DNA of 6,835 nt from contig JAVVUK010000085.1 of NCBI GenBank assembly GCA_036653215.1, positions 1 through 6,835 of the forward strand. The letters are read 5' to 3'. Shown piece after piece: positions 5,753-6,835 of the stretch (positions within the stretch are counted from its first letter, which is position 1; each line of letters opens with the position of its first letter). This stretch comes from JADFUS01 sp036653215 (GTDB lineage: Bacteria; Bacteroidota; Bacteroidia; Bacteroidales; Rikenellaceae). The position numbers and the translations under genes were made by a program. A model generated the notes under the pieces. The model saw nothing but the letters and a program-made list of their open reading frames with translations, was not told the origin of the DNA and searched no databases.

Positions 5753-6603
5753 TGAGAAGACAACAGAAATCACAAATTATAGCTTTTGGGCTTTTTAGGT
5801 TAATGTCAATCACCGTTGTCGGGATTTTAGTGTGGATACTCGGTTTTTTAGTGATGAAAGGCATCGGTGTACTCTCTTGGGAGTTTATATCTACCGCCCC
5901 AACCGACGGCATGACAGGAGGTGGCATATTTCCAGCTATCGTTGGGACCATGTGTCTTGTTGTAGGATCTATGATCTTTGCCTTTCCAATAGGGGTAATG
6001 TCGGGGATATACATCAACGAATATGCAGCAAATAACTGGATAGTGCGATTTATCCGTATCATGACCAACAATCTATCGAGCATTCCCTCAATAGTATTTG
6101 GATTATTCGGCATGGCTCTCTTTGTGAACACCTTAGGATTTGGAGATAGCATATTAGCAGGCTCACTAACACTCGGACTTCTTGTTTTACCCGTTGTGAT
6201 ACGTACCACAGAGGAGGCTCTAAAAGCAATACCCGATAGTTATCGTCAAGGGTCTCTGGCTCTTGGAGCAACAAAGCTGCAAACCATACGTCGGGTCACA
6301 TTACCTATGGCGATGCCAAACGTGATAACAGGACTTATATTATCTGTAGGCAGGGTGTCGGGAGAAACCGCTCCTATTCTCTTTACCGTCGCTGCATATT
6401 TCCTACCTAAACTTCCAGACTCTATCTTTTCGCAAGTGATGGCTCTACCCTATCATCTATATGTACTTGCAACAAGCGGCACAGACATCACAAAAGCACG
6501 TCCTTTAGCTTATGGCACAGCATTAGTACTTATAATAATTGTGCTTCTTATAAACATATTGGCAGGGGTATTAAGAAACTATTATAACAAAAAATTAAAA
6601 TGA
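5752..6603 (+). CDS. pstA: phosphate ABC transporter permease PstA
   Basis: A 283-residue inner-membrane permease, partner of PstC. Hydrophobic helices are at about 15-36, 63-85, 110-128, 133-150, 190-215 and 254-275. PstA signatures are GGIFPAIVGT (57-66), INEYA (88-92), NLSSIPSIVFGLFG (107-120), TEEALKAIP (153-161), the EAA loop RQGSLALGATKLQTIRRVTLP split as 165-176 and 177-185, and GRVSGETAPILFT (200-212). The length is normal for PstA and there is no insert like the one in PstC. The start codon overlaps the pstC stop (TAATG) and its stop overlaps the pstB start (ATGA), so the three subunits are probably translated by coupling at equal levels. Confidence 0.95.
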   Translation: MRRQQKSQIIAFGLFRLMSITVVGILVWILGFLVMKGIGVLSWEFISTAPTDGMTGGGIFPAIVGTMCLVVGSMIFAFPIGVMSGIYINEYAANNWIVRFIRIMTNNLSSIPSIVFGLFGMALFVNTLGFGDSILAGSLTLGLLVLPVVIRTTEEALKAIPDSYRQGSLALGATKLQTIRRVTLPMAMPNVITGLILSVGRVSGETAPILFTVAAYFLPKLPDSIFSQVMALPYHLYVLATSGTDITKARPLAYGTALVLIIIVLLINILAGVLRNYYNKKLK

Positions 6604-6835
6604 GTATAATTGAAGCAAGCAACATCGACTTTTACTATGGCGATTTTCACGCTCTGAAAGGTATATCTATGGAGATGACTCAAAACTCTGTAACAGCGTT
6701 TATAGGACCTTCGGGGTGTGGCAAATCTACATTCTTGCGTCTTCTAAACCGCATGAACGACCTTATAGACAAGACACGCCTCACAGGAGAGATAACAATT
6801 GACGGCAAGAACATATACGACAAGAAATGTAATGT
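6600..6835 (+). CDS. pstB: phosphate ABC transporter ATPase PstB, N-terminal part (3' end outside window)
   Basis: The first 78 codons of the cytoplasmic ATPase that powers PstCA. The frame reads MSIIEASNIDFYYG, with the aromatic A-loop residue (Y12 or Y13) that stacks on adenine. Then comes HALKGISM, the Walker A motif GPSGCGKST (36-44, with Lys42 contacting ATP phosphates) and the LLNRMNDLI signature (48-56) characteristic of PstB. Q-loop, ABC signature, Walker B and H-loop are beyond the window. The ATG overlaps the pstA stop by 4 bases (ATGA). By analogy with other pst operons, phoU would be expected next, but this cannot be seen. Confidence 0.94.
   Translation, partial: MSIIEASNIDFYYGDFHALKGISMEMTQNSVTAFIGPSGCGKSTFLRLLNRMNDLIDKTRLTGEITIDGKNIYDKKCN

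Overview
The window looks like a chromosomal piece from an anaerobic member of the Bacteroidales. The evidence is low to moderate G+C, starts without recognisable Shine-Dalgarno sequences, a TAnnTTTG-type promoter element in front of each of the two leading genes, and Bacteroidetes-style signal peptides and outer membrane barrel. The glycyl radical enzyme at the left implies an anaerobic lifestyle, plausibly in a gut or oral habitat where collagen-derived hydroxyproline is available. Genus or species cannot be fixed from the sequence.

Left part (1-2935, + strand): the 3' end of a radical-SAM activating enzyme (hypE) is followed after 30 bases by a complete glycyl radical enzyme. Its active-site residues match trans-4-hydroxy-L-proline dehydratase (hypD). 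HypE installs the glycyl radical on HypD, which dehydrates trans-4-hydroxyproline to pyrroline-5-carboxylate; a ProC reductase, not seen here, would complete conversion to proline. The unit ends at an 18-bp perfect hairpin (2993-3032) shared with the convergent gene on the other side.

Middle (3048-3744): a small outer-membrane beta-barrel protein is encoded on the - strand. A 241-base divergent intergenic region (3504-3744) holds a promoter for the barrel gene, a 21-base-period direct repeat, an array of 11-bp tandem direct repeats with the architecture of a Pho box, a -7 element for the pst operon and a hairpin in the pst leader.

Right part (3745-6835, + strand): the high-affinity phosphate ABC transporter pstS-pstC-pstA-pstB, with all three junctions overlapping (11, 1 and 4 bases); pstB is cut by the window end. 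The most unusual item is PstC. It is about 100 residues longer than a usual PstC, and the extra segment after the first membrane helix aligns with one lobe of the PstS encoded immediately upstream. That segment keeps the fold-type residues and the arginine of the phosphate site but has lost the SGT phosphate-binding motif. It therefore looks like a captive, non-binding PstS half-domain built into the permease.
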